Shown: positions 44,115-60,472 of the stretch, piece by piece
How the letters are laid out: each line of letters opens with the position of its first letter
How positions within the stretch are numbered: the first letter of the stretch is position 1
NCBI GenBank assembly: GCA_018340375.1
Contig: JAFFJZ010000001.1
Location: 64,968,001 to 65,032,000, forward strand
Reading direction: 5' to 3'
Source: Gonatopus flavifemur
Lineage: Eukaryota > Arthropoda > Insecta > Hymenoptera > Dryinidae
Length of the DNA: 64,000 nucleotides
Notes under the pieces: model-generated
What the model was told of the DNA's origin: nothing
Seen by the model: the letters and a program-made list of their open reading frames with translations, nothing else
The model's database searches: none
Made by a program: the position numbers and the translations under genes

Positions 44115-44224
44115 CCAAATTTTAACTTCAAGATTTTAATCAAAAATACTTCAAAGTAATCGAATATTTCGTTGTAATACAAGAATTAATGTGGTAATTC
44201 AATAATCTTGAAGACAAAATTTGG
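44115..44224. repeat. 110-bp inverted repeat
   Basis: CCAAATTTTAACTTCAAGAT at the left and the near-complement ATCTTGAAGACAAAATTTGG at the right. No coding content; loop about 70 bp. Confidence 0.65.
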
Positions 44225-45237
44225 TTATAGTCGAGTTTTTGGTATCCGATGAACGATTATAAGTCATATAAGTGCATATATATATACAAATGTTCGTCTA
44301 AACATTTCACAGAATAATAAAGATTAGGTATAATTTAGATAATCATTCAGTTTTGGAATTATATACATTGTATATAAATATTTTTTCCGAGACATAGTCC
44401 CGAATTTTGATAACTGATATTATAAATTCGCTGATATACATGCATATACTTATATATACATATACATGAAAAATATATAATCGAATTTGCAAGAGAAGTT
44501 TTTTTTGGTCACATCTGTCGAAAGTAAAACACTCTGATGTTAAATTGCATACATATACAGTGGAGTCCTGATTATTCATGACTTCGAGTTGAGCGCATTT
44601 TTGTACCATTGTTTATTGAAATCTAGATAAAAGAACAAGCTCAATTTATTTGAATCGGGACTAATTGAAATGAATTTCCTACACAACGAGTCGTATCCAA
44701 ATGATCAATTTTCAATAATGAATATTGAATCGTATCTGTGATTGATAACATAAGGCATAAAAAAAGACATTTCTCCTGCAAAATTCCAATTTTATAAATA
44801 TAAACAAATGCAGCTTGGTCTGCCGTATCGGACTCTGCTGTATAAATGAATAAAGTTCAAGAGGTGCGGTAATAGAATGCACATACGTAATTGTAAAGTC
44901 GTTTGTTGTTGGGATTAGGGTTACCACCTTTATACAGGACATCAAACATTTTGTATCTTATGGATTTGATTTTGTTCCTTCTGCAACAATGGCAACCTTA
45001 TACTCGATCGATCAATCGATTTAAATTATTATAAGAATTATATACATGTCGGTGTAAAATGAAAATATGAAAATTTAATTTGCACAATGAACACTCAGCA
45101 AATGCAGTATATAACAGTTATATAATATATGTTTGTAAGGAGTATGTGTATGATAATTTTTACTCAAAGTTTTAATGTTCCATCCTTGTGTATGATATGA
45201 AAAGTAATTGTAAATTGAAGAATCCTTGTATATTATC

Positions 45238-45401
45238 GTTGAAGTTTGAATCGTTTATCAAAACAGATTCCAAATTCAATACAATGTCAATTTCGAATTC
45301 AATTTTTCGAATGAAATTTATTAGCAGAAACAATGGAGGGAGGGAGTTCAATGACCAGTGTCAGGGTTTCGTTTGTTCGAATAAGGGATTCAAACTTCGA
45401 C
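45238..45401. repeat. GTTGAAGTTTGAATCG inverted-repeat element
   Basis: Left GTTGAAGTTTGAATCGTTTA; right read inward GTCGAAGTTTGAATCCCTTA. Member of the family also seen at 34050, 47751 and 49121. Non-coding. Confidence 0.6.
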
Positions 45402-47626
45402 ACTTTTCTTAAGGTTTTTTAATTTTATACGTGTACAGAAAGAAATATATCCTTTTGATGCATCGTCTTCACCGTCTTTTGCAGCTAAATACATGGAATA
45501 CAGTTGTAATGTTATAGGAGTGTAATGTAATGATTTTTTATACAATGTTTTCATCTAATAGTAATTAAAAGTCATGTTTTAGGTTAATTACTTCTCGATA
45601 TGAGCCCATTAGGATATTGTTCAAATTTGTGAGTTCATAATTCGTTGCCTGCCAGAAACAACCTTTGTCTGAGTTGAAAAATGTGCTATAACTGTTTGTA
45701 TTCAATATCGATAGAAACGAATCATAATCTCATCCGAAAATGATTTGTTGCAAAAATTCTGGCAGTCTACAGAGTGACAAAGAAAGTCTAATCACACATA
45801 TTCATAATTATTGATAAATTCGTATCCGTAGACGAATCATAATATTCTTTACTCCCATGAGATTGAAAACAAAAACAAGATATTGTTTTTCTTGAGTGTA
45901 AAATTTTCACAGAAATTTTGTTACTTTATTGTTTGAAAACCGAGCAAAGGTAAAAGAAATATCCTTTATTTTCAATAACTATATAAATTTATATGTTGAA
46001 AAACATCACCGAGGGAGTGAAAAGTATTTGAAATCGATGACGAATAATCCACTCGAATATGTATTTATACGAATAACAGTTTGTTACTCACATCGCATAA
46101 CAATTGCATAACTCATCAATTGCTATGCGAATGAAAAACAAAATCAAAAACAAATAATTAACATTCCTGTTATATAACTGTTAATATAAAGTTATTTGCT
46201 GACATATATGACCCCACAACTCGGACCTAAAAAAAAAAAAAAAAGAAAGAAGGACACTTCGATTGTCCGACAGATGATTAAGCATGCGTTACGTTAAACT
46301 CGTGCTATGTATATTTTTTCCTCCCGAAAGAAAGACTGATCCCAGGTGTCTCGAAATATGCTGAATTGTTACAGAAAATAGTAATGACTTTTTTACATTT
46401 TCATACACATAACGATTAGAGATTATATGTATGTACACGTGATGATGTGCTTTGTAAATTATTGACAGTTGTACGCATAAATAAGGTAACGGCAAAACTC
46501 GATATGTTGAATTGAAGAAGAGGTTGGTTGACGAACTTCGGCGAGCAATGAGTAATGTAAAGATGTTGTGAAAAGTGAAAACAAACGAAAGGTTAAGTTT
46601 AAATCAAGAGAGAGAGAAAAAAACAGAAGAAATTGAGATTAGGAAAGAAAAGAAAAAAAAAATAATTTTGGTTCGCATGCATGCTGATTTCTAGTCACAT
46701 TTTATTCCAGCAAGTATACGCTGCTAAACCATGATTTTTCTATTTGTTTATTACTTTCTTACATAGCAGGAGACAATCACATTAATTGACTGGCTTTGAA
46801 AAATGTTGATAGTCTTTTTTTTCTTTCCTTCTTTCTCTTCTAAGAAACTTTGTTTCATTCCATTTATACAGTATGTATCTCTAAAACTGTTACATGGGGT
46901 TCGTTGTGAGTCTTCCTTGCTTACACCACCTCGTGTCGAATAAGTTGGAGGAGAGGATGTTACAGATTTAGATATGTATTCTGTGTACACATTAATTATA
47001 ACCGTTCTCTTTTTTTTTCAACTTGATAAGATTTATCCCACCAAACTAAATCTTTTGATAACTAAATTGAATTATTAGTTGTTACAGCAGGATCGTGTTT
47101 ATTATTAATATTATTACCCAATCGTGGGTAGTCTCTCAAGAAAAAAGAAAAATAGTATATACATATATATATATATTTTTCATTTTATATTTATATTATT
47201 GTGGTCGTCTATCACAATGACTATTACATATGAATCAATGATGTAATGATGATAATGAGTTGGTTTATGATCGTTTTACATACCTGTTATTGTATGTATC
47301 TGTTTTGCAAGACTACGCAAAATAATTTTGTATTGTATTTATATAAATCATTTACACGAAATGCCTACACCGAATTTCGGACAGCTTAAAATCGCTTAGA
47401 AGACATATGTTAGAATTTCTGTAACATGAATTTTATAAAAAAAAAAACTTAATGTGAAACCAAGTTGTGGTGTTTGATGATTTATTGTGTAATATTTTCA
47501 TGTCTGTCTAAAAACGAGTGTATTTTATATACAAATTTGAAGTCTTTGTTAGCTGTACTGGCTAATTCACTTGAAAATTTGATAAAATTGTCTAAACAAT
47601 TTTTGTAAACTACCGAGAAATTTTGT

Positions 47627-47990
47627 ACGCGGAGATTAAAGTTACATTAAAAATTACTATTTTGCTAGCACGGACGGGGGAAGACAATTCCTGAAAATTA
47701 CTGTATTTGATAGCGCAATATGAAAGATTTCTTTTATCAAGTGCCAATATGTTCGAAGTTTGAATCGTTTATTGAAACGAATTAGTAATCAAATTACGAG
47801 ATACTCAGTTGTTCAAGACCTAGAATCTTTCAATGCATTGTTTAAACGATGTTTCCAGTTCCAAGGAATCAATTCGAGAAGATAAATAACGATAATTCAT
47901 TAGATTTTAAATTTCAAGAACATGAGTGCTATCGAATATATAGTTATACGTGCTAGCAAAATAGTAATTTATAAAATAACTTTTCTCTCC
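47627..47990. mobile_element. Inverted-repeat element of the CACGxGAGAAAAGTTA family, interrupted
   Basis: Left arm ACGCGGAGATTAAAGTTACA followed by TTAAAAATTACTATTTTGCTAGCAC; right arm read inward GGAGAGAAAAGTTATTTTAT with AAATTACTATTTTGCTAGCAC. The terminal part matches the element at 14808-15065. A GTTGCTGAAG-type element is inserted at about 47751-47921. Confidence 0.7.
47751..47921. repeat. GTTGCTGAAG-family copy nested in the previous element
   Basis: GTTCGAAGTTTGAATCGTTT at the left and a decayed complementary end (TTTCAAGAAC) at the right. The internal word CGATGTTTCCAGTTCCAA is shared with the copy at 49121-49319. Confidence 0.6.
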
Positions 47991-48478
47991 TGGGGATGTG
48001 ATTGTATCTAATCGTTGTCTAATCAGTTACCCAATTCATTTTTTCTTTCTTAGAGAAGGAATTAATGTTCTCATCCATCAGTCTAGAATTTATCACAGAA
48101 ATCTAAATATTGAATTCTGAAATAACATGTATACCATCATCTCGGGTATAATCAAAATAAGGCCACCCTAATCAACATTTTTTCTTTTTTTTTTTGTTCT
48201 AGTTTAATTCCTTGATCCGACGTACTTGAAAAATTCAGTGAAGATGAATAAAATTGGTCAAAAACGTTGTCCAGTTCTGAATGTGACGTGGTGAGATTTG
48301 ATGGGAACTTTTTCATTGAAGAAGCTTTTTAATTTTACCATTTATCATGCTCATGTGCTCGAATTAATTTTCTTCAAGATAGTATTAGCACCGAGACGCT
48401 GTCGTTCAAATCGTTCGTGTAAGATTTTTTGAAATATCGCACCATTCTATAATTCTTCGATGCATGCAGAAATGCCAT

Positions 48479-48547
48479 CCCTACTCAAAGAATCTCATTG
48501 AACCGATTGATTCTGCATCGGAATCAATAAAATTCTTTAAGCAAGGA
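48479..48547. repeat. Short inverted-repeat element, second copy of the 1459 family
   Basis: CCCTACTCAAAGAATCTCAT at the left and TTCTTTAAGCAAGG at the right, with TTGATTCTGCATCGGAATCA (a central near-palindrome) inside. The interior matches 1459-1547 in opposite orientation. Confidence 0.55.
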
Positions 48548-48717
48548 TATGTAGAACAATATTTTGAAAATATTCAAGTATTTTCGAGAAAACTTGAACT
48601 CGAGTTTAAGAACATGCTCAGAAGTTCACAAAGAATTCTTGAGAACTCATAATAATTTATTTGAATCCCAATTAAACTCTTGATCAACTTTTCTTGAACT
48701 ACTGGGTTGTGGGGTTT

Positions 48718-49084
48718 CCAGACAACACATGGATAGTTTCAGAATGTTCGGATAATGTCTCAGATAGCATAAGAGACCATGATAAATGCAATGTATTCAT
48801 AAAGAATTCTTTTAGAACTCTGAGAGATAACTGTGAAAAATCACTGATGAATTTTAGAGAAAGAACTCTGAAAGAAATATTTAACGAATCAAATTCTTTC
48901 GAAAATTTTTGAAAGAAAAGACCTTTTAAACTCTCAAAAAGCACAGAAGGAATTCTTTCAAAAATTCTTTGAGAGCTCGGAGAAAAAAACGAATGTTTCA
49001 TAAGTTGGATATTTTTTGAATTCCAAAAGAGTTCAAAATGAATTGTTATCTGATAATTCATTGGTTCTTTTGTGTGTTGTCTGG
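48718..49084. mobile_element. Inverted-repeat element, CCAGACAACACA ends
   Basis: Left CCAGACAACACATGG; right TGTGTGTTGTCTGG. The interior contains repeated GAATTCTTT/AAAGAATTC words that can pair over long stretches, with a centre near 48900. No protein similarity recognised in the open frames on either strand. Confidence 0.65.
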
Positions 49085-49120
49085 GATATAGTTTGAGGTT
49101 AAACTGTGATGTTTATTCAT

Positions 49121-49319
49121 GTTGCTGAAGTTTGCATTGTTTATTAAACCGAATTAGTAATCGGATAATGAAATACACAGTTGAAAACTTTCAGTACTTT
49201 TTTGAGCGATGTTTCCAGTTCCAAAGAGTTAATTTGATAAATTAAATAACGATGATTCATCAGATTTTGTGGGTTTGAATTTTCGTTTCGTTGTTATAAA
49301 CGATTCAAACTTAAGCAAC
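49121..49319. repeat. GTTGCTGAAG-family element with both ends
   Basis: Left GTTGCTGAAGTTTGCATTGT; right read inward GTTGCTTAAGTTTGAATCGT. This is the most complete member of the family seen here, about 199 bp, non-coding. Confidence 0.65.
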
Positions 49320-49383
49320 ATTGTTTATCTCTAGCTTATTGAATGAATTTGCTGCAATTATAGAAGCATTTTATGATATCTAT

Positions 49384-49632
49384 GAGCGAGCGTCTAGCGT
49401 CAACGTTATAAGAAAAGAGATGGATCGTGCGACTTCTCTTCTTTCTTCTTCTAATATTGACGCTCCATGAAATGGGACCTTCACAGTCTTTCTCTCTTCC
49501 CCATAGCAACACAGTCCCAAGAGAATTTATAAAGAATTCTCATTGGACTGATTGTGTTCTTTATGAATTCTTCTGGGACCGTGGTAATGTGTGGATTCTC
49601 TCAACGTTTTGACGCTAGACGCTCGACGCTCG
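49384..49632. mobile_element. Inverted-repeat element with an inner palindrome
   Basis: Outer arms GAGCGAGCGTCTAGCGTCAA and, read inward, CGAGCGTCGAGCGTCTAGCG. The inner palindrome at about 49512-49584 pairs CAGTCCCAAGAGAATTTATA with its near-complement ending ATTCTTCTGGGAC. A TTGACGCT-like block at about 49456 also echoes the ends. Non-coding. Confidence 0.65.
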
Positions 49633-50352
49633 GAACGATTCACATGAGTTTATAACTCAAGGTAGAGATCTGATCGTATTCCGTAAAAGCTACTGATCTG
49701 ACTCTCTATTTCTATATAATTTAGTGATTTTGTGTAGTCGGCGTCATAGCGTAGGTTATTTCTCGATAATGGTTAATGTTAAAAAATCGTAAGATATTAT
49801 ATAAAGTGAAAATGTATACCATTCCATTATTTCATGAAACATTCAACATCCTCTAATTGTCATTGAATCTACGATTTATAAATTTTGCTGTTCTTCAGCA
49901 TTTGTTGATTATTTCAAAACTTGTATAATTCACAATATTTTTCACTTTCTTTTCCAAAAATCATGAATTAATATTATAAATTAGTTCACATTTATTATGT
50001 ATTTTATTTTCACGTCAAATATTTAATACTTTGACATACTTATTTTCTTATCGTAAGTTCATTCTTGCAATCTATTATATTATGTCAATTCAAGTTTGTA
50101 AAATCTGCAAGAATAATCAATCTAATTTCAAAAACACACCACTTCTTTTTAATTCCAACTTCAAGTGTCGCCAGATTCAATTTCAATTAAATGGAATTCC
50201 AAATTAATGAAATCATCAAATCCAGATTCATTTAATATCAATAATTACATTTTTATCATACCATAAATTTCCTTCAATTTCTCACCAGTTTTTCTCAGTG
50301 TAATGAATTCTCGTATTTTGTATTTTGAATGTTTAACAGAAAAGAAGATAAA

Positions 50353-53052
<2,700 letters not shown>

Positions 53053-54374
53053 AAAGTCATTAAAGAGCGAATTCCATGCGTTTTCTATCTTTTCTCATTT
53101 ATTCCAAAACGTCATCTTGTATTCTAGTATATTGTTTTTCCTTTCTTCTTTGTGTTGTTAAGATATCAATTATTATTCTTATGAAAATAGTATTTTATAC
53201 TTATGAAACTCATTTCCAATGTCATATAATCTCATCGCTCTAAATAGATAAATCGAAAATCATCATTGATAAAGTCCACGAATTTTCATTGATCAATTGA
53301 TAATTGAATATAAATCAAGAGATGTTCTGTTTTCATTTTTTCGTTGTGATTTCTTCCAGTCACGTGTACGGCTTTTATGCCAAATAGTAATATAAAATAT
53401 TTGTTCTTATTTCAGTGATCGTGTTATGCAAGTTAAATAACAGCTAACATTTTGCATTGCACTTTGAGTTACGTATTTCAAAGACTCGTGAATGTCCAGG
53501 GTGATATATATATATAGAACTCTCATTCGTAGAGAGCGCTGTATAGTTTATCGGACAATATTTATTTGAAATTTAGAGCGATGAAGAAACGAGAAAATTT
53601 TTTATCAACATTTTTTTAATAACAATCAAACGATGTATATAATTGATGGATATATTTAACTGTAGTTTTATTTATAGAAAAACAAAAATGGAGAAAATAA
53701 CTTACCTATCATTGTATACCTTTTCAAATTTTTATGAGAAGACATACTATAATCGTCTATCCATTATAAAAATATTATGAATACAATTGTGCATAATGTA
53801 GAGAATAAAATTAATATTGAATGCTATAAATAAGTATTTTATTGATATGTGTTTTTTCAGTTTCAAAATCTGTTTTGAAACAATATTTAACAAAAATGTT
53901 AATTTCGGTTTTTGTACGTTTCAAATGAAGTTTGAAATAATGCTAATGTTATTCAATGATGATAAGAATCTTGCCAATGTTTTCCTCAAGTTTTTATCAC
54001 AAGAAGACAGTTATAATAAACAAAATTGTAATATTCCATATTATAAACATGTGAATTTTAATTTCAATCTCACTTTTTCATTGCTAGATTAGATTGTTTA
54101 ATTATATTATTTCTGATGCTTCAACTTTTTCAAGTAAGAATAAAAATAACCAAAATTTGTGGTAGAAAAATTGTTTAATTCTTCCATTTGATAAAATGTT
54201 GTTAATTTAAAATTTCCATGTACAAATGCATATGTATAAATTTGAAAATTAAAAAAATAGAAGTATCGATAATCGATCCTGTATTAAATTAGATATGTAT
54301 AATATATACACGATGATACATCAATTTACATAATGTATCAAAATAGAAATAGTGAATTAACTATTTTTTTTTCT
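53053..54374. other. Tail-to-tail interval between Bap60 and Etfa
   Basis: AT-rich non-coding sequence holding the two 3' untranslated regions. An AATAAA at about 53805 is a candidate poly(A) signal for Bap60. For Etfa, an AATAAA on the minus strand overlaps the stop codon itself (complement of 54374-54379) and is unlikely to be the one used. Nothing else recognised. Confidence 0.4.
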
Positions 54375-56030
<1,656 letters not shown>

Positions 56031-56620
56031 TGTATCTAATTAAAATGTGTATAAAATGTGGAGCAGATTATCGATGAATATGAAAGATATATTCGTTGAT
56101 TTTCGTAATAATTGGATCGATTCACATTCATACCAATTTATGTGATCCAATGATCTTTGATCCTGTTCAGTTTTCTGTATCCTTTGCCTGTTTTTCAAGA
56201 AGTGTTGGTCTCTAGTGGCAAAATTAAAACCAGCAACATTTAAACCAGGTTTAACTTCCAAATCAACCAATCAAAATTCAAGATTTGCGACTTAAACCTT
56301 GGTTAAACTTGAAACTTAGTTGGTGGATGGATTGGCCCTAAGAAGATACTAACTAGCGTTTTTTTTAGACTTCTTTTTCCATCTTTTTCTAACCAAAGTG
56401 CTCGGATGGTAACGCTCGTTTCTATCCTTTTAAAACGAATTGCCGGATCCCACACGTAGAATTGTGACATTTAACCTCGTACAATACGTATATGCGACAA
56501 AAAAAACAATTTAAAACATTCCAAATCACATTATCGACCATTATCGGTACAATTTTTTTTCAATAAATTTTTGTTCGTCCAATAATTGCCAATTGGAGTC
56601 ACAATAATCCTGTGTTTAGA
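56031..56620. promoter_or_regulatory. Shared head-to-head promoter interval of Etfa and RTRAF
   Basis: The two start codons are 590 bp apart and point away from each other, so both promoters must lie here or inside first exons. No TATA motif in a convincing position was seen. A short imperfect inverted repeat around AAACCAGGTTTAA and AAACCTTGGTTAAAC lies at about 56240-56315. Called from gene arrangement only. Confidence 0.5.
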
Positions 56621-57721
56621 ATGTTCAAAAGAAAATTAAAGGCTCTTGGGTACATGGGATGGGATAAAATAGATGCAAATGGTAATATGCAATTTCATCT
56701 TATTTATTACAAAATAAGAATATAATTCTCACAATCTTTATTTCAATGGCATCCTATTATTCTTCTACATTTCTTCTACTGGAAAATGGTTGTGCTTCAT
56801 TCGTATGCTGACCATTTGTTTACTTCCTTTTGCATAAACATTTTCAAAACAATCATCAATTCTAATTTTGTGTCTTCACTTTCATTTCAGATACTCAACA
56901 TTTCCGGAAAATGATCGTTTGGTTGGAGGATCAGAAGATACGGTTTTATAAAATAGAGGATCGTAAGGAATTAAGAAATACCGACTCTGACAATTGGCCT
57001 AAGGCGTTTGAAAGATATTGTCAAGACATGCATTGTCCGATCAAAGATAATACTATTGATCAATTGGAGTGGTTCATAGGTCATGCGGTGTGGTTAGAAT
57101 ATGGCGATAATTGTAAGTATTTGGTTATTAAATAAAATACAGGGAGAACAATGGTATTGATAATTTGAAAAAATTTGACAATCAGACGAGAAGTATCACG
57201 GCGCGGTGGGGAGTAGAGCTAAAAATAAGAAAGAAGCTGCTAAACCCAGTATAAAGTCTGTAAATCCTTTAGACAATTTGGATTGTAAGTATTTCTTTCA
57301 GTTTTATCAAGTTTTTGTATTCTGATTCTAATTGATTTTTTTCAATATTTTTTCAGTCGGTAGTAAGGACTTTAAAGAAGGAGTCAACAATATTGCAAAA
57401 ATGTTGAGAATCCCACAACATCCTGATCATCTCGTAACGCTCGAAGCTTGTAGTAAACTCATTCAAAAGAGGTTGAATCCCAAAGCACTTGAAAATCCAA
57501 ATTCCGTGATAGTGAGAGGTAACCCATTCCCAGTAATGGAGACTAGTTCAGGTTTCAAGTTGGGCGATAGAGTATTGGAAGACGCAGCCAAGGCTCTCAA
57601 TCTCTTATACATACAAGATCTCAGGATATTGCAAACCGATATTAACGAAACTATCGTTGCCGTACAAACCATAACCGCTAATCCCAAAACCGATACCAAG
57701 TTAGGAAGAGTTGGAGTGTAA
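56621..57721 (+). CDS. RTRAF: RTRAF (CLE/C14orf166-type), tRNA ligase complex subunit
   Basis: In animals RTRAF (hCLE, CGI-99) binds RNA polymerase II and is a subunit of the RTCB tRNA ligase complex with DDX1 and FAM98. Exons are 56621-56681, 56891-57112, 57186-57284 and 57357-57721. All three introns are phase 1, giving 248 residues (human about 244). Family-typical stretches are MFKRKLKALGYMGWDKIDAN at the start, FRKMIVWLEDQKIRFYKIED, LEWFIGHAVWLEYGDN, ACSKLIQKRLNPKALENPNS and GFKLGDRVLEDAAKALNLLY. The C-terminus is a predicted helix with LRILQTDINETIVAVQTITA and ends KLGRVGV. The start lies close behind TTTAGA with no competing upstream ATG in frame. Etfa is divergent upstream and Zfand2 converges downstream. 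Confidence 0.95.
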
Positions 57722-59824
57722 ATTTGTATTTATGATGTAATGCGAATGTATTTGAAGAAGGTCACAATTCTCATTCGATTTTCGTATATTATTAAGAAAA
57801 ATGTACTCTATTATTTATATTTATGAGTGTAACTCAAATGGGAAATTGTTTTTCCAGAAAATTTTGTTTCCGTTCGAAATTAAGGATTCTACAAGTATAA
57901 ATTTCAACTTGTTCTGTGTCAAAGTTTGTTTTATACCTGCACACCGACATTTATGTGTAATTAAAATAAAATTGATATACATCACGAAAATTAAAATTCT
58001 AATGAATTTCTCATCAGGAACGAAATATCAGTACTGAAAAAAATGAATTTTAGGATTGAGTAAATTTTGATAAGGTGAAAAAAAAAAAAGAAATGCCACA
58101 AAAGTTGAATTGAATCGAAGAATGTTTATTTGAAGATATTTTCAAGTAAGTTATGATTGATAATTCGATCGAATAATAAATTATTTGCGAAATTGATGAA
58201 GCATGCAAAGATTCAAAGAATTTATATGTAGATTTTTTTAAATGTAGAATATCGATTGATAAATTTGATTATTCAATATATCATGAAATTTTTAAATAAA
58301 CCTCATTGAAAATCAACGCAAGCACATTCCGTGGGAATCATCCGCACAAAAATGTTAACGTATGGTGTATTTTGTATACCGCCTATGAATTAAAACATCA
58401 ACATAGGAGAAATTACAATCAGTCGAGTGCATACATTTTCAACATTGCCCCAGTTCCTATCTTTTACTCAAACACCTTCATTAACGGATAGACACTTTAC
58501 TTTTCAAATTGTAAATAATATATTCTTCGAAGATATCGAGTATAGACGGAAGAATCACGATTTTATCCAGTGTTTTGGCAAATTCATTAATTTGTACAAT
58601 GAAGTTTCTTAGCACATTATCAACGTTCAAAGTATGTCTGCTGATATCTCAAAGGAAAGATAGTGTCAACAAAATAAATTTGCATACAAAAATATGATTT
58701 GTTATCACAGAAATTCTTAACACTGTCTTTTCGATTACAGTTTGAATGTAAGTATTTGTATGAACAACTTATAACTATCGAATGATATATTCATGATTAG
58801 ACGTTATGAAGCTTTTACTATCTTGATATGTTTATTAGCGATCTTAAAAATATAATCAGAGATTATCATTGATCGGTATAAAATTACAATGCTTGATTTT
58901 GTACAATTCGTCAACTCATTGATACGACCGATAGGGATAATTCACCGTACAAGCAGATATGATTCAAAATTGTGCACAAGAGTATTTGTCGTTCATTTTT
59001 TATAAATTCATTTCAATCTAATAAGAATTATCTTTGGAATTACAGATAAATTTCTGATTCGAGTATAATACGAATTCGCTTAACTGGTTAATTTCAATTG
59101 AAAAATACACAGTTTCGAATCTCTCCAACTATTATGAAAATTTAACTTTGTAATGTATGCTAAGCACGATGATATAGAATACATAGGATAACCTGAAATA
59201 TATTTTAGTCTTTTTGAATTTCGAAAATAACTCGCAATGATAATTATTGAATCCCTGAAGAATAAAATATAATTTTCAGAATATCTATGTATACAATTTG
59301 GAAAATCTTCAATCGATCCTTCAAGGCACTCTAAATTGAAGCCGCTTACATCCGAATGAATGTTTATTACAAGAATATTATATATAAACAAGCTATAAGA
59401 TTTTCACTTCTACCTGAGAATATTTACAAAACCACAAGCCATTGGACTTAATTCAAGCATCGATACGCGCTTATCCAAAATTTATCAAAAAATGACAATG
59501 CAAATATGTTGCAGAATTTTTGATTTGATATTCAAAATATACAAATTTCATAACGTTTATATGTAGTTTAAAGAAACATAAATTATGCGAAGATAGAATC
59601 TTATAGAGCATTGCAGCTTATTCAGAAATATATTATATAAATATGTGAAGATGAGAATTTTGCAAAAATATAAAATATTCAGGATCCTAGAAATATTATA
59701 GTTTGAAAAATCAAATAAACCTGAAATTCTATAAAATGCAAGTGAACGATTATAGTACTAGAAGTTCATATTAAGTATTGTAAAATTACCTCCATTCAAA
59801 GAGGATTAAAATTTAAATTACTAT
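57722..59824. other. Tail-to-tail interval between RTRAF and Zfand2
   Basis: AT-rich non-coding DNA with several AATAAA hexamers (for example about 57964 on the plus strand). No recognisable gene or transposon. Open frames here are short, AT-rich and without similarity known to me. Confidence 0.4.
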
Positions 59825-60472
59825 TCAAGATAGTCTACATCTGTTTCTGCTTCCAGAAGGCACCGGTTGTAATTCTTGCCTTCGATTTCTCTCCTCGTCT
59901 TGAATAGACGCTTGAAGCGCTCGCGCGAGAGCTTCATCTTCGCTGAGAGTCCCTTGGAAATTTGTAAACATACTTTGATTGCTACTAAGATTATTTCGAG
60001 GTGTTTTCACTTGACTTTGTCGATTCAAGGCATCCAGTCTTTTCAATCTAGTAGCCTCCTCTTTACCGACGCAAGCATGATCCGTAGGATGTCTATGTTT
60101 CAAACAGAAGTTACTATCGCATTCTGTACACTTAACTGGAATGATCTCTTTGATTTTGCAGCCTTTCGCCGAACACTTGTTGGTGAAGATTTTTCTACGG
60201 CCTTTGCCGATATCCGATTGACAATCGGTATCCATATGCATGCTCACCGCCAAATCCGGAGGATCTCCCCGTTTAATTGGTACAGGAACGTTACATAATG
60301 GACATACAGGTACTTGGACATCTTTCTTATAAGCGCTTGGACAGCGGTGATTGGTGTAAGATATGTGGTCCGCGCAAAAAATTGCTTCACACGCGTCGCA
60401 TTTCAAAGGTAAGAAATCCAACCGATTACAGGTAGACTCGGAACAATGTTCCCCGATATGCGGAAGTTCCAT
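59825..60472 (-). CDS. Zfand2: AN1-type zinc finger protein 2 (AIRAP/AIRAPL type)
   Basis: ZFAND2 proteins bind the proteasome and p97 and help clear misfolded or pre-emptively ubiquitinated proteins. A single coding exon of 215 residues. The first AN1 finger spans about residues 10-44 (CSESTCNRLDF..CDACEAIFCADH..HRC). A linking zinc-ligand stretch has CPLC at about 57-60. The second AN1 finger spans about 100-134 (CSAKGCK..CTECDSNFCLKH..DHAC). A ubiquitin-interacting motif follows at about 176-192 (LSEDEALARALQASI). The last four residues are CRLS, a possible CaaX prenylation signal as in the membrane-bound paralogue ZFAND2B. An intron in the 5' untranslated region is likely at about 60499-60561 (GTAATT donor, TTTACAG acceptor on the minus strand). 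One UIM is seen where ZFAND2B is usually described with two. Confidence 0.93.
   Translation of the reverse strand: MELPHIGEHCSESTCNRLDFLPLKCDACEAIFCADHISYTNHRCPSAYKKDVQVPVCPLCNVPVPIKRGDPPDLAVSMHMDTDCQSDIGKGRRKIFTNKCSAKGCKIKEIIPVKCTECDSNFCLKHRHPTDHACVGKEEATRLKRLDALNRQSQVKTPRNNLSSNQSMFTNFQGTLSEDEALARALQASIQDEERNRRQELQPVPSGSRNRCRLS

Larger units (their letters stand above)
43501..50339. other. Non-coding interval between Ptp69D and Bap60
   Basis: No supported protein-coding exon. It contains a TC microsatellite (about 43868-43890), many AT-rich runs, and the inverted-repeat elements listed separately. The last few hundred bases probably include the Bap60 promoter and an untranslated first exon, because a splice acceptor (TTTAACAG) ends at 50339 just before the Bap60 start codon. 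Confidence 0.45.

Noticed and set aside
48699..49061. 120-codon minus-strand open frame rich in Ser/Leu/Phe
   Set aside because: It lies wholly inside the inverted-repeat element at 48718-49084 and comes from repeated GAATTCTTT words.
50329..50352. Upstream in-frame ATG for Bap60 (MFNRKEDK extension)
   Set aside because: A splice acceptor (TTTAACAG ending at 50339) separates it from the start at 50353, and the extension is not family-like.
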